Under the pieces are notes generated by a model, which saw nothing but the letters and a program-made list of their open reading frames with translations, ran no database searches and was not told where the DNA came from. Shown here piece after piece: positions 9,193-18,566 of a stretch of DNA of 64,000 nt. The DNA is from Achromobacter sp. UMC46. GTDB lineage: Bacteria; Pseudomonadota; Gammaproteobacteria; Burkholderiales; Burkholderiaceae_B. Location: positions 972,395-1,036,394 of the forward strand of contig NZ_LZZS01000004.1 of NCBI RefSeq assembly GCF_014170335.1, in the 5' to 3' direction. How positions within the stretch are numbered: the stretch's first letter is position 1; each line of letters begins with the position of its first letter. The position numbers were made by a program, and so were the translations under genes.

Positions 9193-10089
9193 ATGACCGA
9201 TTCCCTTGCAAGCCTGGCGGCCGCGCCCGCCGCGGCGCCGGTCGCCCGGTCGCCCGGCTACTGGTCGAACGTGTTGCGCCGCCTGCGTCGCGATCCCGTG
9301 GCCGTGGCCGCCGGCGCCATCATCCTGGCGCTGATCCTGATGGCGGTGCTGGCGCCCTGGATCTCTCCCGCCGATCCCTTCCAGGCGTCGATGCTCAAGC
9401 GCCTGCGGCCCATCGGCACCGAAGGCTATCCGCTGGGCGCCGACGAGCTGGGCCGCGACATGCTGTCGCGCCTGATGCTGGGCGCGCGGCTGTCGCTGTT
9501 CATGGGCATCGTGCCGGTGATCGCGGCCTTTGCCGTGGGCAGCGCCATCGGCATCCTGGCCGGGTACGCGGGCGGCTGGACCAGCACGCTGATCATGCGG
9601 GTGGTGGACGTGTTTTACGCCTTTCCGTCCGTACTGCTGGCGATCGCGCTGTCGGGCACGTTGGGGGCGGGCATCTTCAACGCCATCGTGTCGCTGACCA
9701 TCGTCTTCATCCCGCAGGTCGTGCGCGTGGCCGAGAGCGTCACGGCGCAGGTGCGGCGCAGCGACTATGTCGACGCGGCGCGGGCCTCTGGCGCGTCGCC
9801 GTTCACGATCGTGCGGGCGCACGTGCTGTCCAACGTGCTGGGCCCGATCTTCGTGTATTCGACCAGCCTGATCTCGGTGTCCATGATCCTGGCCTCCGGC
9901 CTGTCGTTCCTGGGCCTGGGCGTGCGGCCGCCCGAGCCCGAATGGGGGCTGATGCTCAACACGCTGCGTACCGCCATCTACACGCAGCCCTGGGTGGCGG
10001 CGTTGCCCGGCGTGATGATCTTCGTCACGTCCATGTCGTTCAACCTGTTTTCCGATGGGCTGCGGTCCGCCATGGAGGTCAAGGAATGA
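9193..10089 (+). CDS. Peptide-type ABC transporter permease (DppC/OppC family)
   Basis: This 298-residue protein has the N-terminal OppC_N segment (one transmembrane helix preceded by RLRRDPVAVAAGAII) followed by five further helices. The GADELGRDMLSRLMLGAR motif is typical of DppC, and the EAA loop contains AARASGASPFTIVRAHVL. The start codon follows a clear AAGGAG sequence. The last codons overlap the next gene in an ATGA arrangement, indicating translational coupling. Confidence 0.87.
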   Translation: MTDSLASLAAAPAAAPVARSPGYWSNVLRRLRRDPVAVAAGAIILALILMAVLAPWISPADPFQASMLKRLRPIGTEGYPLGADELGRDMLSRLMLGARLSLFMGIVPVIAAFAVGSAIGILAGYAGGWTSTLIMRVVDVFYAFPSVLLAIALSGTLGAGIFNAIVSLTIVFIPQVVRVAESVTAQVRRSDYVDAARASGASPFTIVRAHVLSNVLGPIFVYSTSLISVSMILASGLSFLGLGVRPPEPEWGLMLNTLRTAIYTQPWVAALPGVMIFVTSMSFNLFSDGLRSAMEVKE

Positions 10090-11144
10090 GCGCGTTGATC
10101 GAAACGGCACGCGCCGCCCACGACGATGTGGGCGGCCCGGCCCAGCCACTGCTGAGCGTGCGGGGGCTGGTCAAGCACTTCCCGCTCAAGCGGGATCTGT
10201 TGTCGCGCAAGCGCGGCGGCAACGCCGTGCGCGCGGTGGACGGCGTGGATTTCGATGTGAAGAAGGGCGAAACCCTGGGTGTCGTCGGCGAGTCCGGCTG
10301 CGGCAAGTCAACGACGGCGCGGCTGGTGATGCAGCTGATCGCGCAGGACCGCGGCGAACTGGTGTTCGACGGCGTCGCGGTTGGTTCGCGCGCGCTGGCG
10401 CTGCGGGAATTCCGGCGCCAGACGCAAATGGTGTTCCAGGACAGCTATTCGTCGTTGAACCCGCGCATGACCATCGAAGACTCGGTCGCGTTCGGCCCAT
10501 TGGTGCACGGCACAGCAAAAAGCGACGCCATCGCGGTGGCGCGCGGACTGCTGGGGCGGGTGGGGCTGGACCCGCAGCGATTCGCCGGCCGCTATCCGCA
10601 CGAGCTGTCGGGCGGCCAGCGCCAGCGCGTGAACATTGCGCGCGCCCTGGCCTTGCACCCGCGGCTTGTCATCCTGGACGAAGCAGTCTCGGCGCTGGAT
10701 AAATCTGTGGAGGCGCAGGTGCTGAACCTGCTGCTGGACCTGAAGGACGACTTCGGGCTGACGTACCTGTTCATCAGCCACGACCTGAACGTGGTGCGGT
10801 ACATCTCGGACCGGGTGATGGTCATGTACCTGGGCGAAGTCGTTGAACTGGGCCCCGTCGACCAGGTCTTCGATGCGCCACGCCATCCCTACACGCAAGC
10901 GCTGCTGCGGTCCATGCCGTCGATGGAGCCTGGGCAGCGGACCGAATCGGCGCCGCTGTCGGGCGATCCCCCCAATCCCATCGATCCGCCTCCGGGCTGC
11001 CGCTTTCATACGCGCTGCGCCCAGGCGCGCGCGGCCTGTGCGCAACAGGCGCCCGTCATGACGCGGCAGGGCGACGGCCATGCCGTGCGTTGCCTGATCC
11101 ATCAACCCGATTCCGGCTACGCCGCTTCAGGAGCGCTGATATGA
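10086..11144 (+). CDS. Peptide-type ABC transporter ATP-binding protein (DppF/OppF family)
   Basis: This 352-residue cytoplasmic ATPase has Walker A GESGCGKST, a Q-loop FQDSYSSLNP, the signature LSGGQRQR, Walker B LVILDEAVSALD and the C-terminal oligo_HPY domain with PPGCRFHTRC. The Ser/Ala replacement in the D-loop region (DEAVSALD rather than DEPTSALD) is common in OppF-type subunits. It starts within the stop codon of the permease gene (ATGA) and ends with ATGA overlapping the second ATPase gene. It works as a heterodimer with the following protein. Confidence 0.88.
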   Translation: MSALIETARAAHDDVGGPAQPLLSVRGLVKHFPLKRDLLSRKRGGNAVRAVDGVDFDVKKGETLGVVGESGCGKSTTARLVMQLIAQDRGELVFDGVAVGSRALALREFRRQTQMVFQDSYSSLNPRMTIEDSVAFGPLVHGTAKSDAIAVARGLLGRVGLDPQRFAGRYPHELSGGQRQRVNIARALALHPRLVILDEAVSALDKSVEAQVLNLLLDLKDDFGLTYLFISHDLNVVRYISDRVMVMYLGEVVELGPVDQVFDAPRHPYTQALLRSMPSMEPGQRTESAPLSGDPPNPIDPPPGCRFHTRCAQARAACAQQAPVMTRQGDGHAVRCLIHQPDSGYAASGALI

Positions 11145-12127
11145 CGTCCCCCTCGCAACCCCTGGTCAGCATCCGAAACCTGGAAGTTGCTTTCCAGGCC
11201 GGGGCGAAGACCGTGCAGGCGCTGAACGGCGTGAACCTGGACGTGGGACGCGGCGAAGCCGTGGCGCTGATCGGCGAATCGGGCTCGGGCAAGAGCGTGA
11301 CGCTGCGCGCGCTGATGCGCCTGCATCCGGCACGCCGCACGCGCATCCGCGGCCAGATGCAGGTGGACGGGCGCGACGTGCTGGCGATGAGCGCCCGCGA
11401 ACTGGCGGCGATGCGCGGACCGGTGGTGTCCATGGTGTTCCAGGAACCGCTTCTGGCGCTGGATCCGGTCTATGCCGTCGGCCGCCAGATCGAAGAGATG
11501 GTGCGCCGGCATACCGGCAAGACGGCCGCACAGGCGCGCGCGCACGCGCTGGCGCTGTTCGAACGGGTGCGCATCCCCAGCCCGGAGCGCCGCCTGCAGG
11601 CGTTCCCGCACGAGATGTCTGGGGGCATGCGGCAGCGCGCCATGATCGCGCTGGCCCTGTCCTGCGATCCCAAAGTGCTGCTTGCCGACGAACCCACCAC
11701 CGCGCTGGACGCGACCGTTCAGATCCAGATCCTGCTGCTGTTGCGCGAACTGCAGCGGGAACGGGGCCTGTCCATCGTCTTCGTGACGCATGACATCGGG
11801 GCGGCGGCCGAAATCGCGGACCGCGTCGCCGTCATGTATGGCGGCCGGATCGTCGAGCAAGGCGCCGTCGCCGACCTGTTGCGCGCGCCGCGTCACCCCT
11901 ACACGCTGGCCTTGCTGAAGGGCAGGGCGCACGGCGCCATGCGCAAAGGGCAACGGCTTGAAACGATTCCCGGATCTCCGCCTGATCTGGCCGCCTTGCC
12001 GCCCGGCTGTTCGTTCGCGCCGCGTTGCAGTCTGGCCCAGCCGCGCTGTCAGGCGGCGGTGCCCGACATCGAACCCGTGGCGCCCGGGCACGAGGTGCGG
12101 TGCATCCGCGTGGCCGAGACGGCGTAG
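11141..12127 (+). CDS. Peptide-type ABC transporter ATP-binding protein (DppD/OppD family)
   Basis: This 328-residue ATPase has Walker A GESGSGKS, a Q-loop FQEPLLALDP, the signature MSGGMRQRAMIA, Walker [12 protein letters not shown] and the C-terminal oligo_HPY segment (PPGCSFAPRC), as in OppD and DppD. The ATG overlaps the stop of the partner ATPase gene, with AGGAG upstream. It is the last gene of the importer operon; the next gene begins 106 bp downstream and encodes an unrelated lipoprotein. Confidence 0.88.
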   Translation: MTSPSQPLVSIRNLEVAFQAGAKTVQALNGVNLDVGRGEAVALIGESGSGKSVTLRALMRLHPARRTRIRGQMQVDGRDVLAMSARELAAMRGPVVSMVFQEPLLALDPVYAVGRQIEEMVRRHTGKTAAQARAHALALFERVRIPSPERRLQAFPHEMSGGMRQRAMIALALSCDPKVLLADEPTTALDATVQIQILLLLRELQRERGLSIVFVTHDIGAAAEIADRVAVMYGGRIVEQGAVADLLRAPRHPYTLALLKGRAHGAMRKGQRLETIPGSPPDLAALPPGCSFAPRCSLAQPRCQAAVPDIEPVAPGHEVRCIRVAETA

Positions 12128-12233
12128 GCGGAGCGGCTAAATTTGTTTCAACGTATCACTGGATAATCTGTCCCTGATATGAATTTTCATTCTTGGCCGA
12201 TAATGCTTGTCGTTGCTCCAAGCAGGACCCTCT

Positions 12234-13166
12234 ATGCGCTGCGTTGCCCGTCGTGTTTCTTTGCCGCTGTTCGCCGTCCTCGCGGCCGTTCTGGCGGGAT
12301 GTACTTCGCCCAAGCCGGCCTACGAACGAGAGGACTTCACCCAGAACGACGTGTTCTCCCGCACGTTCCCCACCGCCAGCACCACCGCCTGCGACGCAGG
12401 CCGCCGCGCGTTGCTGAGCCAGGGGTACAACATCGACCGCTTTGACCAGGCGCGGGTGTCCGGGCACAAGAACTTCCAGGGCGAAGACGGGTTGCATACG
12501 CAGATCAATTTCAACATCGACTGCGCCTCGGACGGCAGCGCCAACCAGCGCGCCACGGTGTTCGCCAACGCCGTGCAGGACCGCTATTCGATCAAGCGCA
12601 CCTCCAGTTCCGCCAGCGTGGGCGTCAGCGTGCTGGGACAGGTGTCGATGCCGTTCGGGTCCAGCGACGATTCGCTGGTGAAGACGGCCAGTCAGACCGT
12701 GTCGCGGCCGAAATTCTACGAAGGCTTCTTCCAGCTGTTGCAGCGCTTCCTGCCGGACGCGGAAGCCGCCGCCGCGCCGCACGTGCCGCCGCCGGCCCGC
12801 GCCCGCGCCAACGCGCCCAAGCCACCCGCGCCGCCTGCGGATCCGGTGGTCGCGCCGGATGCGCCTGCCGACACCCTCAATCCGGCCTTGGCCAACGGCA
12901 CCGCGTCGACGGGCGACAAGACGGCGCCGGCAGGGGATACGAACCACCCGGCAGCGCCATCCGTGCCGGGCAATACGGAAGCCGGGGTGGCCGCTTCAGC
13001 GCCGGCCGCCGCCGCGGCGACCCCCGCCCCGGCATCCACAAATTCACCGGCCACTTCGGCTGCCGCTACGCCGGCCGCCTCTGGCGTGGCACCCGCCGCG
13101 ACACCGGCCACTACGTCAGCTACTGCGCCAACCACTGCGCCGGCCACGGCGGCACCGGGCAACTGA
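12234..13166 (+). CDS. DUF2242 family lipoprotein with low-complexity tail
   Basis: The protein has 310 residues. The signal peptide ends in the lipobox LAGC (LAAVLAGCTSPKP), so it is an envelope lipoprotein. Residues about 30-180 match the DUF2242 pattern of betaproteobacteria (YEREDF, CDAGRRALLSQGY, AVQDRYSIKRTSSSASVGVS). From about residue 190 to the end the protein is almost entirely Ala, Pro and Thr, probably an unstructured tail near the peptidoglycan. Function is unknown for the family. The ATG at 12234 is chosen because it puts the signal peptide at the N-terminus and follows GCAGGA. Confidence 0.8.
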   Translation: MRCVARRVSLPLFAVLAAVLAGCTSPKPAYEREDFTQNDVFSRTFPTASTTACDAGRRALLSQGYNIDRFDQARVSGHKNFQGEDGLHTQINFNIDCASDGSANQRATVFANAVQDRYSIKRTSSSASVGVSVLGQVSMPFGSSDDSLVKTASQTVSRPKFYEGFFQLLQRFLPDAEAAAAPHVPPPARARANAPKPPAPPADPVVAPDAPADTLNPALANGTASTGDKTAPAGDTNHPAAPSVPGNTEAGVAASAPAAAAATPAPASTNSPATSAAATPAASGVAPAATPATTSATAPTTAPATAAPGN

Positions 13167-13257
13167 CGCCTCAAGCGCGCGGCGCCGGTTTTCCTTGGCG
13201 CAAACCGGCGCGGCTTCCTGCGGCTCAGGCCGCCCGCAAGCAGCGATAATGCCGGCC

Positions 13258-13683
13258 ATGACATACCAACTTCTCAAGATGGCCCACGTGGCGGCCGTTG
13301 TCGCCTGGATCGTCGGTTCGCTGTTCGTCTCGCTGTTCCTGCTGTCGTCGCAGCCGCAAGACGGCGATGACGCGCCGAAGGAACGCAAGATGCTGGGCGC
13401 CTTGCGCCGCTGGACGCTGTGGGTGACCACCCCGGCGATGGTCGTCTCGTGGCTGATCGGCCTGCATCTGGCGATGACCTTCGGCTGGTTCGCCATGAAC
13501 TGGATCTGGATCAAGGTCGGCTGCGCGCTGGCCCTGTCCGCCTTGCTGGGCATCCAGAGCGCCGCGCTGCGCCGGATGGCCAACGGCAGCCCGAAGCGGC
13601 CGCCCGCGGTGGACTTCTACGCGCCGCTCACCGTCGTCGCCTGCGCGGTCATCGTGACGCTGGTCGTGGTCAAGCCGTTCTGA
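13258..13683 (+). CDS. CopD-family small integral membrane protein
   Basis: The protein has 141 residues with four predicted membrane helices. The N-terminus TYQLLKMAHVAAVVAWIVG has the conserved His of the CopD / HemJ-like superfamily (the His-xx-xx-xx-Trp pattern in helix 1). HLAMTF in helix 2-3 and a final GxxS/WxxxK-type helix (NWIWIKVG) also fit. Members are linked to copper handling or to haem biosynthesis; which applies here is not decidable. An alternative ATG at 13249 adds three residues. It stands alone before the metQNI cluster and is followed by a GC-rich hairpin. Confidence 0.65.
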   Translation: MTYQLLKMAHVAAVVAWIVGSLFVSLFLLSSQPQDGDDAPKERKMLGALRRWTLWVTTPAMVVSWLIGLHLAMTFGWFAMNWIWIKVGCALALSALLGIQSAALRRMANGSPKRPPAVDFYAPLTVVACAVIVTLVVVKPF

Positions 13684-13690
13684 TCCGGTG

Positions 13691-13710
13691 CGGGCGGCTT
13701 ATGCCGCCCG
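13691..13710 (+). terminator. GC-rich hairpin after the CopD-like gene
   Basis: The arms CGGGCGGC and GCCGCCCG are perfect complements around a TTAT loop, 7 bp after the stop codon. There is no T run, so termination is plausible but unproven. Confidence 0.45.
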
Positions 13711-13825
13711 GCCATATCCAAAGACCCCCGTAATAAGGACGCAACGAAGTATTCGTTCGTGGCCGCCGGGGCCATCCCTAGAATCGTCTCTCTCATAACT
13801 GCATTGACTTAGAGGCGATTCCATC

Positions 13826-14698
13826 ATGACTACCCGTTTTCTAGGTACGCGCGGCGCGCAGGGCAACCCCGCACCCGTCAAGCGAACGCGCCTTGTCCTT
13901 AAAACGTTGCTGGGCGCCGTGCTGGCGTCCGCCGCGATGTTCCATGGCCCGGCGTTTTCCGCCGATCCGAAGCCGCTGAAAGTGGGCGTGCGGGGCGGCG
14001 TCGATGAGCAGATCTGGGAAGTGGTGACGCAGGTCGCCAGGAAGAACGGGCTGGCCGTCGAGCCCGTGGTCATCACGGGTACCGCCAGCCCCAACGAAGC
14101 GCTGAACAACGGCGACCTGGAAGCCAACGCCTTCCAGCACATCCCTTTCCTGAACGACCAGATCAAGCAGCGCGGCTACAAGCTGGTGCCGGTGGCGAAC
14201 ACGCTGATCTCGCCCATCGCCTTCTATTCAAAGAAGTACAAGTCGCTGAAAGACCTGCCGGACGGCGCCCGCGTCGGCATCCCGAACGACCCCAGCAACC
14301 AGACCCGCGCGCTGGTGATCTTGCACGACCAGGGTTTGATCACGCTGAAGGACGGCTTCGATCCGGCGACGGGCACCGCCACGCTGGCCGACGTGACTTC
14401 CAATCCGAAGAAGCTGAACTTCGTCGAAAGCGCGTCCGTCGTGCTGGCACGTTCGCTGCCGGACGTGGACACCGCTGCCATCGTCAACAGCTTCGCCTAC
14501 CAGGCCGGCCTGATCGCCACGCGTGACGGCATCGCGGTGGAGAAGAAGGAAAACAACCCTTACGTGAACATCATTGCCGTGCGCGAGAAGGACAAGAACG
14601 CGCCATGGGTGCCCGAACTGATCAAGGCCTATCACTCGGAAGAAGTCCGCCAGTTCATCCTGAGCAAGTACGAAGGCTCCGTGATCCCGGTTTTCTAA
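13826..14698 (+). CDS. metQ: Methionine ABC transporter substrate-binding protein (NlpA/MetQ family)
   Basis: The protein has 290 residues. An N-terminal export signal ends near [13 protein letters not shown], followed by the NlpA lipoprotein-family fold ([28 protein letters not shown], then the [16 protein letters not shown] segment). The family binds D- or L-methionine in the periplasm and passes it to MetN-MetI. No cysteine is present at the signal cleavage region, so unlike E. coli MetQ this one appears to be a soluble periplasmic protein. It begins the metQ-metN-metI order with one base between metQ and metN; a GAGG ribosome-binding site precedes the ATG. Confidence 0.88.
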   Translation: MTTRFLGTRGAQGNPAPVKRTRLVLKTLLGAVLASAAMFHGPAFSADPKPLKVGVRGGVDEQIWEVVTQVARKNGLAVEPVVITGTASPNEALNNGDLEANAFQHIPFLNDQIKQRGYKLVPVANTLISPIAFYSKKYKSLKDLPDGARVGIPNDPSNQTRALVILHDQGLITLKDGFDPATGTATLADVTSNPKKLNFVESASVVLARSLPDVDTAAIVNSFAYQAGLIATRDGIAVEKKENNPYVNIIAVREKDKNAPWVPELIKAYHSEEVRQFILSKYEGSVIPVF

Positions 14699-14699
14699 G

Positions 14700-15803
14700 A
14701 TGCAGCACGAATTCTCCTACCCCGGGCCGTCCGTGGCGGCGGGGGCTCCGCCGGGGCCGGACGCCCATATCGTCTTCGAGGGGCTGCAAAAACGGTATCA
14801 AAGCGCGCAGGGCGCGGTGGCGGCGCTGTCCGACGTGTCGTTCCAGGTCGCGCGCGGCGAGGTCTTCGGCATCATCGGGCGCAGCGGCGCGGGCAAGTCC
14901 ACGTTGCTGCGCTCCATCAACATGCTGGAACGCCCCACTGCCGGCCGCGTGCGGGTGGACGGCGTGGATGTGGGCCAGCTGGACGAGGACGCGCTGGTGG
15001 GCCTGCGCCGCCGCATCGGCATGATCTTCCAGCACTTCAACCTGCTCTCCGCCAAGACGGTGGCCGAGAACGTCGCGCTGCCGTTGCGCGTGGCTGGCGT
15101 GAAGGCCGGCGCCGCACGCGTGCGGGTCGAGGCCCTGCTGGACATGGTGGGGCTGCGCGACAAGGCGGACGTCTATCCGTCCAAGTTGTCGGGCGGCCAG
15201 AAGCAGCGCGTGGGCATCGCGCGCGCGCTGGTGCATCAGCCCGAAATCCTGCTGTGCGACGAAGCCACGTCCGCGCTGGATCCGGAGACCACGCAATCCA
15301 TCCTGGCCCTGCTGCAGGACATCAACCGCAAACTGGGGCTGACGGTCGTGCTGATCACGCACGACATGGCGGTGATCCGCGAAGTCTGCCATCAGGTGCT
15401 GGTGCTGGACGGCGGCCGCAAAGTGGAACAGGGCGAGGTCTGGCGCGTATTCGGCAACCCGCAGGCGGACGCCACGCGTGCCTTGCTGCGCCCGTTGCAG
15501 CATGAGTTGCCGGCCGACCTGGCGGCCAGGCTGGTGCCAGACCTGCACGGCCGCGACGGCGTGGCCGTGCTGCGCCTGCGCTTCACGGGGCAGGGGCGGC
15601 CGGACGGCGTGTCGCTGCAAGCCTTGGCCGCGATGGGGCCGGGCGCCACGCTGCTGCATGGCGGCCTGGACCGGCTGCGCGGCCATGCGCAGGGCAGCCT
15701 GCTGGTGTCGGTGCCCGCCGGCGCATTACGGGAAGAGGCCGCGCGCGCCGCGCTGGTGGCCGATCAGATCAAGGTGCTGGGTTATGTCGCTGCCGATGCT
15801 TGA
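14700..15803 (+). CDS. metN: Methionine ABC transporter ATP-binding protein
   Basis: This 367-residue ATPase has Walker [10 protein letters not shown] (residues 60-68), Q-loop [12 protein letters not shown], signature LSGGQKQR and Walker [14 protein letters not shown], all in the MetN pattern (the [17 protein letters not shown] stretch is typical). The C-terminal ~90 residues form the NIL/ACT-like domain that binds methionine and inhibits transport in the family. The N-terminus is about 20 residues longer than usual. The end overlaps the start of metI. Confidence 0.9.
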   Translation: MQHEFSYPGPSVAAGAPPGPDAHIVFEGLQKRYQSAQGAVAALSDVSFQVARGEVFGIIGRSGAGKSTLLRSINMLERPTAGRVRVDGVDVGQLDEDALVGLRRRIGMIFQHFNLLSAKTVAENVALPLRVAGVKAGAARVRVEALLDMVGLRDKADVYPSKLSGGQKQRVGIARALVHQPEILLCDEATSALDPETTQSILALLQDINRKLGLTVVLITHDMAVIREVCHQVLVLDGGRKVEQGEVWRVFGNPQADATRALLRPLQHELPADLAARLVPDLHGRDGVAVLRLRFTGQGRPDGVSLQALAAMGPGATLLHGGLDRLRGHAQGSLLVSVPAGALREEAARAALVADQIKVLGYVAADA

Positions 15804-16440
15804 TAAATACCTGCAGGCATTCCTGCAGACCCTGGCGATGGTGAGCGTGTCCGCCGTCATCGCCATCGTGGCGGGCCTGGCGCTGGCGGTCGTCCTGACC
15901 GTAACCGCGCCGGGCAACCTGTATCCCAGGCCGCGCTTGAACAAGGCGTTGTCGATCACGGTGAACACGTTCCGCGCCATCCCCTTCATCATCCTGCTGG
16001 TGGCGATGCTGCCGCTGACGCGTTTCCTGGTGGGCACCACCCTGGGCACGTGGGCGGCGATCGTGCCGCTGTCGGCCAACCTGGTGCCGTTCTTCGCCCG
16101 CATCGCGCAGGTCAGCCTGAACGACGTGGACCACGGGCTGGTGGAGGCGGCGCGCGCCATGGGCTGCCGCCGCTGGCATATCGTGCGGCACGTGCTGCTG
16201 CCCGAGGCCTTGCCCGGCATCATCGGCGGCATGACGGTCAGCGTCATCGCCATGATCAACGCATCCGCCATGGCGGGCGCGGTCGGCGCGGGCGGGCTGG
16301 GCGACCTGGCGATCCGCTATGGCTACGAACGCTATGAAACCCGCGTGATGTTCGAGGTGATCGTGATCCTGATCGCGCTGGTGTCGATCGTGCAGTTCAC
16401 GGGCGAATGGCTGTCGCGCCGGGCCGACCACAAGCGGTAG
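15784..16440 (+). CDS. metI: Methionine ABC transporter permease
   Basis: This 218-residue, five-helix permease of the MetI family contains the conserved [20 protein letters not shown] segment, the EAA loop [24 protein letters not shown] and the [20 protein letters not shown] ending. The ATG at 15784 lies inside the metN gene with AAGGTG upstream; an ATG at 15796 (MLDKYLQ) would give 214 residues. It completes the methionine importer metQNI. Confidence 0.88.
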   Translation: MSLPMLDKYLQAFLQTLAMVSVSAVIAIVAGLALAVVLTVTAPGNLYPRPRLNKALSITVNTFRAIPFIILLVAMLPLTRFLVGTTLGTWAAIVPLSANLVPFFARIAQVSLNDVDHGLVEAARAMGCRRWHIVRHVLLPEALPGIIGGMTVSVIAMINASAMAGAVGAGGLGDLAIRYGYERYETRVMFEVIVILIALVSIVQFTGEWLSRRADHKR

Positions 16441-16473
16441 GGGGCGGCAATGCGGGCGCGCGGACAAGCCGGG

Positions 16474-17280
16474 TCAGGGCAGCGCAGAAAGAAGGTTCGT
16501 CAGCTGTTGCTTGCCCAGTTGTTCCTGTTCGGCGGACAGCTTGCCGATCGCCGCCATGTGCTGGCGAAACCGGTTCAGGTCGTCGTCGTGGTCGAACAGC
16601 AGTTCGTCATGGTCCGCGTACCAGTACTGGCGGTTGTCGTCCAGCAACGTGATCATCTGGCCGAACTCCTGCAAGATGCGCGCTTCCAGCGTCCAGACCT
16701 GTTCCAGGCTGGCGTTGCGCTGGGCGAACGAGGCGTTCAGGCGCGTCAGCATCTTCTGCTTTTCCGGTTCGCGGATCGCCAGCGAGCGGATCAGCGCGGG
16801 CATGTCTTTCAGCACCTGCAGGCTTTGCTGCTGGTACTTCGGCAGCAGATGCTCGGCCTGCTCAAGAATCATCCGGCTTTCCACCAGGCCGGTGTCGCGC
16901 GCCAGCCGGTGCGCGTCCAGCAGCCGGGGCATGCCGATGTCGTTCAGGTCTTGAAGATAGGCCTTGTGCTGCGCCAGCCGTTCGCCGGCGACCGTCTTGA
17001 TGACGCGTTCGAGTTCGCCATAGAAACCCGTGGCCTTGGGCGTCGGGTCGATGGCGGGCAGGGCCTCGGGCCTGACCTCCGGGTTGCCGACCATCTGGCT
17101 CAGGGTGTCGGCGACCTTGCGGATTTCGGTGCTGGCCACCTGTTCCTGCTCGCGCTCGCCGGCATTGCGCACGCCGATCACGACGGCCGACACCAGCACC
17201 GCCACGCCGGCGACGAGTGCAACGCGCAACCAGCCTGGCCGCGCGCGCGGGGATTGCAGGGGCTTGTCCTGGGAAATCAT
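16474..17280 (-). CDS. Membrane-anchored protein of unknown function
   Basis: The protein has 268 residues. A short basic cytoplasmic start is followed by one transmembrane helix (WLRVALVAGVAVLVSAVVIG, about 17-36). A mostly alpha-helical, Gln- and Leu-rich periplasmic region follows, with predicted coiled-coil character and few hydrophobic stretches. I recognise no domain. It runs convergent with metI and divergent from the Cys/Met PLP enzyme gene (17376), so it is not part of either unit. The role is unknown. Confidence 0.7.
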   Translation of the reverse strand: MISQDKPLQSPRARPGWLRVALVAGVAVLVSAVVIGVRNAGEREQEQVASTEIRKVADTLSQMVGNPEVRPEALPAIDPTPKATGFYGELERVIKTVAGERLAQHKAYLQDLNDIGMPRLLDAHRLARDTGLVESRMILEQAEHLLPKYQQQSLQVLKDMPALIRSLAIREPEKQKMLTRLNASFAQRNASLEQVWTLEARILQEFGQMITLLDDNRQYWYADHDELLFDHDDDLNRFRQHMAAIGKLSAEQEQLGKQQLTNLLSALP

Positions 17281-17375
17281 GGCGCACCAGCAATTGGGGA
17301 CATGGTTTTGAATGTAACGCAGTTTTCAGGCAAGGGCGCCAGGCCTTTGCAATAACCGATGACAGGAGTTCAGCA

Positions 17376-18566
17376 ATGTCCGACACCACGCAGCAAGGTT
17401 TTGCCACCCGCTCCATCCACTTGGGCTATGACCCGCACGAGGAACAGGGCGCGTTGTCGCCGCCGTTGTACCTGACGTCCACCTACACCCAGGACAGCAT
17501 CGAGGCCTTCGACCAGATCCGCCTGGGCGAAAAGCAGGGCTATGTCTATGGCCGCACCCGCAACCCGACGCAAGCGCTGCTGGAAGAGCGGCTGGCGTCG
17601 CTGGAAGGGGCCGAGGCCGGCGTGGTCACCGCTTCCGGCATGGCGGCCATTTCCGCCACCTTGTTGTCGCTGCTGCAAAGCGGCGACGAGATCGTGGTGG
17701 ACCAGATTGTCTATGGCACCGCGTTCACGCTGTTCACGCAGGGTTTGAGCCGCTTCGGCATCCACGCCGTGTTTGCCGATTTCACGCGGCCCGAGACCGT
17801 CGCCGCCGCCATCGGCCCCAAGACGCGCGCCGTTTACTTCGAAACGCCGGCCAACCCGAACCTGCGCCTGGTCGACATCTCGGCGGTCTCGGCCTTGGCG
17901 CGCGGCAAAGGCGTGCTGACCATCGTGGACAACACCTTCGCCACGCCGGTGCTGCAACGCCCGTTGGCGCATGGCGCCGACATCGTGCTGCATTCCGCCA
18001 CCAAGTACCTGGGCGGCCACGGCGACCTGCTGGCCGGGGCGGTCGTGGGCAGCAAGGCGCATATCGACGCCATCCGGTTGCAGGGATTGCGCTACTTCAC
18101 GGGGGCGACCTTGTCGCCGTTCACCGCCTTCCTGGTGCTGCGCGGCATCAAGACGCTGGAATTGCGCGTGCAGCGCCACAGCGAATCCGCCTTGAAGGTG
18201 GCGAAGCTGCTGCGCGCGCACCGCGCGGTGGCCGACGTGTTCTACCCGGGCCTGGAAGGCACCGCCGGCGCGGACATCGCGCGGCGCCAGCAAGCGTCGG
18301 GGGGCGGGCTGGTGGCATTCGAGCTGAAGGGCGGCCTGGCCGCGGGCCGGAACCTGTTGAACAGCCTGAAGCTGGCGCGCATCGCCGTCAGCCTGGGCGA
18401 CCCTGAAACGCTGATCCAGCATCCCGCGTCGATGACGCATGCCAGCTACACCGCCGAAGACCGTGAGAAGTACGGCTTGTCCGAAGGGTTGCTGCGCCTG
18501 TCGGTGGGGCTGGAGACGCCGGACGACATCCTGGCCGATCTCAAGCAGGGTCTGGACCGGGTGTAG
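17376..18566 (+). CDS. Cys/Met metabolism PLP-dependent enzyme (cystathionine gamma-synthase / methionine gamma-lyase type)
   Basis: The protein has 396 residues. The hallmark PLP-binding motifs are YGRTRNPT (near residue 57), the phosphate-binding SGMAAISATLLSLL, DNTFATPVLQRP, and the Schiff-base lysine in SATKYLGGHGD (about residue 210). The C-terminal small domain has SLGDPETLIQHPASMTH. The family includes cystathionine gamma-synthase, cystathionine gamma-lyase, methionine gamma-lyase and O-acetylhomoserine sulfhydrylase, which are hard to separate by eye. The metQNI importer just upstream supports a role in methionine supply or degradation. The start has ACAGGAG 8 bp upstream. Confidence 0.87.
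   Translation: MSDTTQQGFATRSIHLGYDPHEEQGALSPPLYLTSTYTQDSIEAFDQIRLGEKQGYVYGRTRNPTQALLEERLASLEGAEAGVVTASGMAAISATLLSLLQSGDEIVVDQIVYGTAFTLFTQGLSRFGIHAVFADFTRPETVAAAIGPKTRAVYFETPANPNLRLVDISAVSALARGKGVLTIVDNTFATPVLQRPLAHGADIVLHSATKYLGGHGDLLAGAVVGSKAHIDAIRLQGLRYFTGATLSPFTAFLVLRGIKTLELRVQRHSESALKVAKLLRAHRAVADVFYPGLEGTAGADIARRQQASGGGLVAFELKGGLAAGRNLLNSLKLARIAVSLGDPETLIQHPASMTHASYTAEDREKYGLSEGLLRLSVGLETPDDILADLKQGLDRV

Noticed and set aside
13684..13825. SAM or other methionine riboswitch upstream of metQ
   Set aside because: I looked for a conserved SAM-type fold before metQ and saw only a GC hairpin belonging to the preceding gene.
16445..17355. Plus-strand open frame opposite the membrane-anchored protein
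   Set aside because: Its codons are the complement of the minus-strand gene, and the plus-strand sequence has no domain or start signal.
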